In this document: positions 62,685-64,000 of the stretch, one piece after another | How positions within the stretch are numbered: position 1 is the first letter of the stretch | How the letters are laid out: every line of letters starts with the position of its first letter | From: Paraburkholderia sp. BCC1886 | Lineage (GTDB): Bacteria; Pseudomonadota; Gammaproteobacteria; Burkholderiales; Burkholderiaceae | Length of the DNA: 64,000 nucleotides | Reading direction: 5' to 3' | NCBI RefSeq assembly: GCF_900996245.1 | Contig: NZ_CAAJGK010000063.1 | Coordinates: 434,001-498,000 of the forward strand | The notes under the pieces: model-generated | Databases searched by the model: none | Seen by the model: the letters and a program-made list of their open reading frames with translations, nothing else | What the model was told of the DNA's origin: nothing | Position numbers and translations under genes: made by a program

Positions 62685-64000
62685 CTAGGCGCGACCGTCG
62701 CGTAGTTCGCGACGCAGAATCTTGCCGACGTTGCTCTTGGGCAGTTCAGTGCGGAACTCGATCGTCTTCGGGCACTTGTAACCGGTCAACTGCAGCTTGC
62801 AATAGGCGAACACGTCGGCGTCCGTCAGCGCCGGGTCTTTCTTCACGACGAAGAGCTTCACCGCTTCGCCGGAATTCTGGTCGGGCACGCCGACCGCGGC
62901 CACTTCGAACACGCCCGGCAATTTCGCCACCACGTCTTCGATCTCGTTGGGGTAGACGTTGAAGCCCGACACCAGAATCATGTCCTTCTTGCGATCGACG
63001 ATCTTGACGTAACCGCGCTCGTTCATCACGCCGACATCGCCCGATTTGAAGAAGCCGTCGGGCGTCATGACCTTGGCCGTTTCATCCGGACGATTCCAGT
63101 AGCCCGCCATCACCTGCGGACCACGGATGCAAATTTCACCCGGTTGACCGAGCGGGACTTCGACGCCTTCGTCGTCACGGATCGACACCTCGGTGGACGG
63201 CATCGGCAAGCCGATCGTGCCGCTATATTCGGTGACAGTGGCCGGATTGCAGGTCACACAAGGCGAGGTCTCCGACAGACCGTAGCCCTCGATAATCGGC
63301 GTACGCGTAAGTTCGAACCAGCGTTTGGCGACGGCTTCCTGGACGGCCATACCGCCGCCGTTTGCCGCGATCAGCTTGGAAAAGTCGAGCTTGTGAAAGT
63401 CCGGGCTGTTCAACAGTGCGTTATAGAGCGTGTTAACGGCGGGGAAAGTCGTGATCGGATAGCCCTCCAACGCCTTGATGGTGCCGGGTATGTCGCGCGG
63501 ATTCGGAATCAGCAAGCCCAGACCGCCGGTGCGGATCGTCAGCAGCCCGCAAACGGTGAGCGCAAAGATGTGATAAAGCGGCAGCGCGACGACCGTGATG
63601 AACTGGCCGATATCCGGACGATTCGCGCGCACCGGGTCGAGCCAGACCTCGGACTGCAGCACGTTGGCGATCAGGTTCCGGTGCAGCAGCGTCGCGCCTT
63701 TGGCGACACCCGTCGTACCGCCGGTGTACTGGAGAAAAGCGATGTCGTCCGGACCCTGCTGAACCGGCTTGAAACTCTGCCGGCCACCTTCGGCAATCGC
63801 GGTATTGAACTTGACGTGACCCGGCAAGCTCCACTCGGGCACCATCTTTTTCACGCGGCGCACGACGAAATTCACCAGCGTGCCTTTCAGCCCCATCAGA
63901 TCGCCCATTGCCGCGACGACGACATGCTTGATGGCCGTATTGCGCACGATCGCCTGCAAGGTGACGGCGAAGTTTTCCAGCAGAACGATTGCTTCGGCGC
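62685..64000 (-). CDS. fadD: Long-chain-fatty-acid--CoA ligase (5' end outside window)
   Basis: C-terminal part (about 438 residues) of an AMP-forming acyl-CoA synthetase. The P-loop-like motif is FLQYTGGTTGVAKGATLLH, followed by YGLSETSPCVTCNP, the SGDVGVMNERGYVKIVDRKKDMILVSGFN hinge region (in parts) and the catalytic Lys in LPKSNVGKILRREL. It activates fatty acids for beta-oxidation or lipid use. The frame continues to the right edge, so the N-terminus is missing; the TTG at 63959 is internal. The symbol is by closest family; related medium-chain ligases are possible. Confidence 0.9.
   Translation of the reverse strand, partial: AEAIVLLENFAVTLQAIVRNTAIKHVVVAAMGDLMGLKGTLVNFVVRRVKKMVPEWSLPGHVKFNTAIAEGGRQSFKPVQQGPDDIAFLQYTGGTTGVAKGATLLHRNLIANVLQSEVWLDPVRANRPDIGQFITVVALPLYHIFALTVCGLLTIRTGGLGLLIPNPRDIPGTIKALEGYPITTFPAVNTLYNALLNSPDFHKLDFSKLIAANGGGMAVQEAVAKRWFELTRTPIIEGYGLSETSPCVTCNPATVTEYSGTIGLPMPSTEVSIRDDEGVEVPLGQPGEICIRGPQVMAGYWNRPDETAKVMTPDGFFKSGDVGVMNERGYVKIVDRKKDMILVSGFNVYPNEIEDVVAKLPGVFEVAAVGVPDQNSGEAVKLFVVKKDPALTDADVFAYCKLQLTGYKCPKTIEFRTELPKSNVGKILRRELRDGRA

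Overview
The window is ordinary, densely packed chromosomal DNA of a high-GC betaproteobacterium. The gene order (aroQ-accBC-prmA-DUF3426-tpx; pilBCD-coaE-zapD-yacG; argJ-secA-dciA-lpxC-ftsZ and the dcw cluster), the alanine/lysine-rich histone H1-like protein, the Gram-negative 16-strand-type porin and the protein sequences all fit the Burkholderia/Paraburkholderia group, most likely Paraburkholderia chromosome 1. The genus is an inference from gene content; no rRNA gene is present to confirm it. I see no insertion sequence, prophage, CRISPR array or transferred island.

Layout. 1-7.3 kb (+): the end of a thioredoxin-like protein, aroQ, the biotin carboxyl carrier and biotin carboxylase of acetyl-CoA carboxylase, prmA, a zinc-ribbon membrane protein, tpx, a PfkB-family kinase and a glycine-zipper lipoprotein. 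7.5-15.9 kb (-): a histone H1-like protein, the class Ia ribonucleotide reductase genes nrdA and nrdB (with a promoter overlapped by two NrdR-type boxes), ampD and a cytochrome-c-assembly-type membrane protein. 15.9-18 kb (+): ffh and a purine phosphoribosyltransferase. 18-25.5 kb: marC, proS, proB, obgE, rpmA and rplU on -, with rppH and a CNP1-like lipoprotein on +. 25.6-33.9 kb (+): ispB, tRNA-Pro(CGG), a CBS/CorC-type membrane protein, pilB-pilC-pilD, coaE, zapD and yacG. 33.9-39.5 kb (-): a Nudix hydrolase, a DUF815 ATPase, argJ and secA; then dciA (+). 40.3-60.1 kb (-): lpxC, a peroxiredoxin and the complete division and cell wall cluster, read mraZ-rsmH-ftsL-ftsI-murE-murF-mraY-murD-ftsW-murG-murC-ddlB-ftsQ-ftsA-ftsZ. 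60.4-64 kb: coq7 (-), a general porin (+) and an acyl-CoA ligase (-) running off the right edge.

How the genes work together. The 40-60 kb block encodes cytoplasmic murein precursor synthesis (MurC-F, Ddl, MraY, MurG), the septal machinery that uses it (FtsI/FtsW/FtsL/FtsQ/FtsA/FtsZ) and the first committed lipid A step (LpxC). Many neighbouring genes in it overlap by 1 or 4 bases, which implies translational coupling. Its start carries a good promoter followed by four repeats spaced exactly 10 bp apart, the expected layout of an MraZ autoregulatory operator. AmpD recycles murein fragments. The pil genes are the assembly ATPase, platform and prepilin peptidase of a type IV pilus or related system, but no pilin gene is in the window.

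No clearly undescribed multi-gene system is visible. The best items for a second look are regulatory or structural: the NrdR-box promoter and structured leader/spacer of nrdAB, a terminator-ended series of three stem-loops between the H1-like gene and nrdB (possible small RNA), the MraZ operator, and low-complexity insertions in NrdA, CoaE, PilD and RppH.
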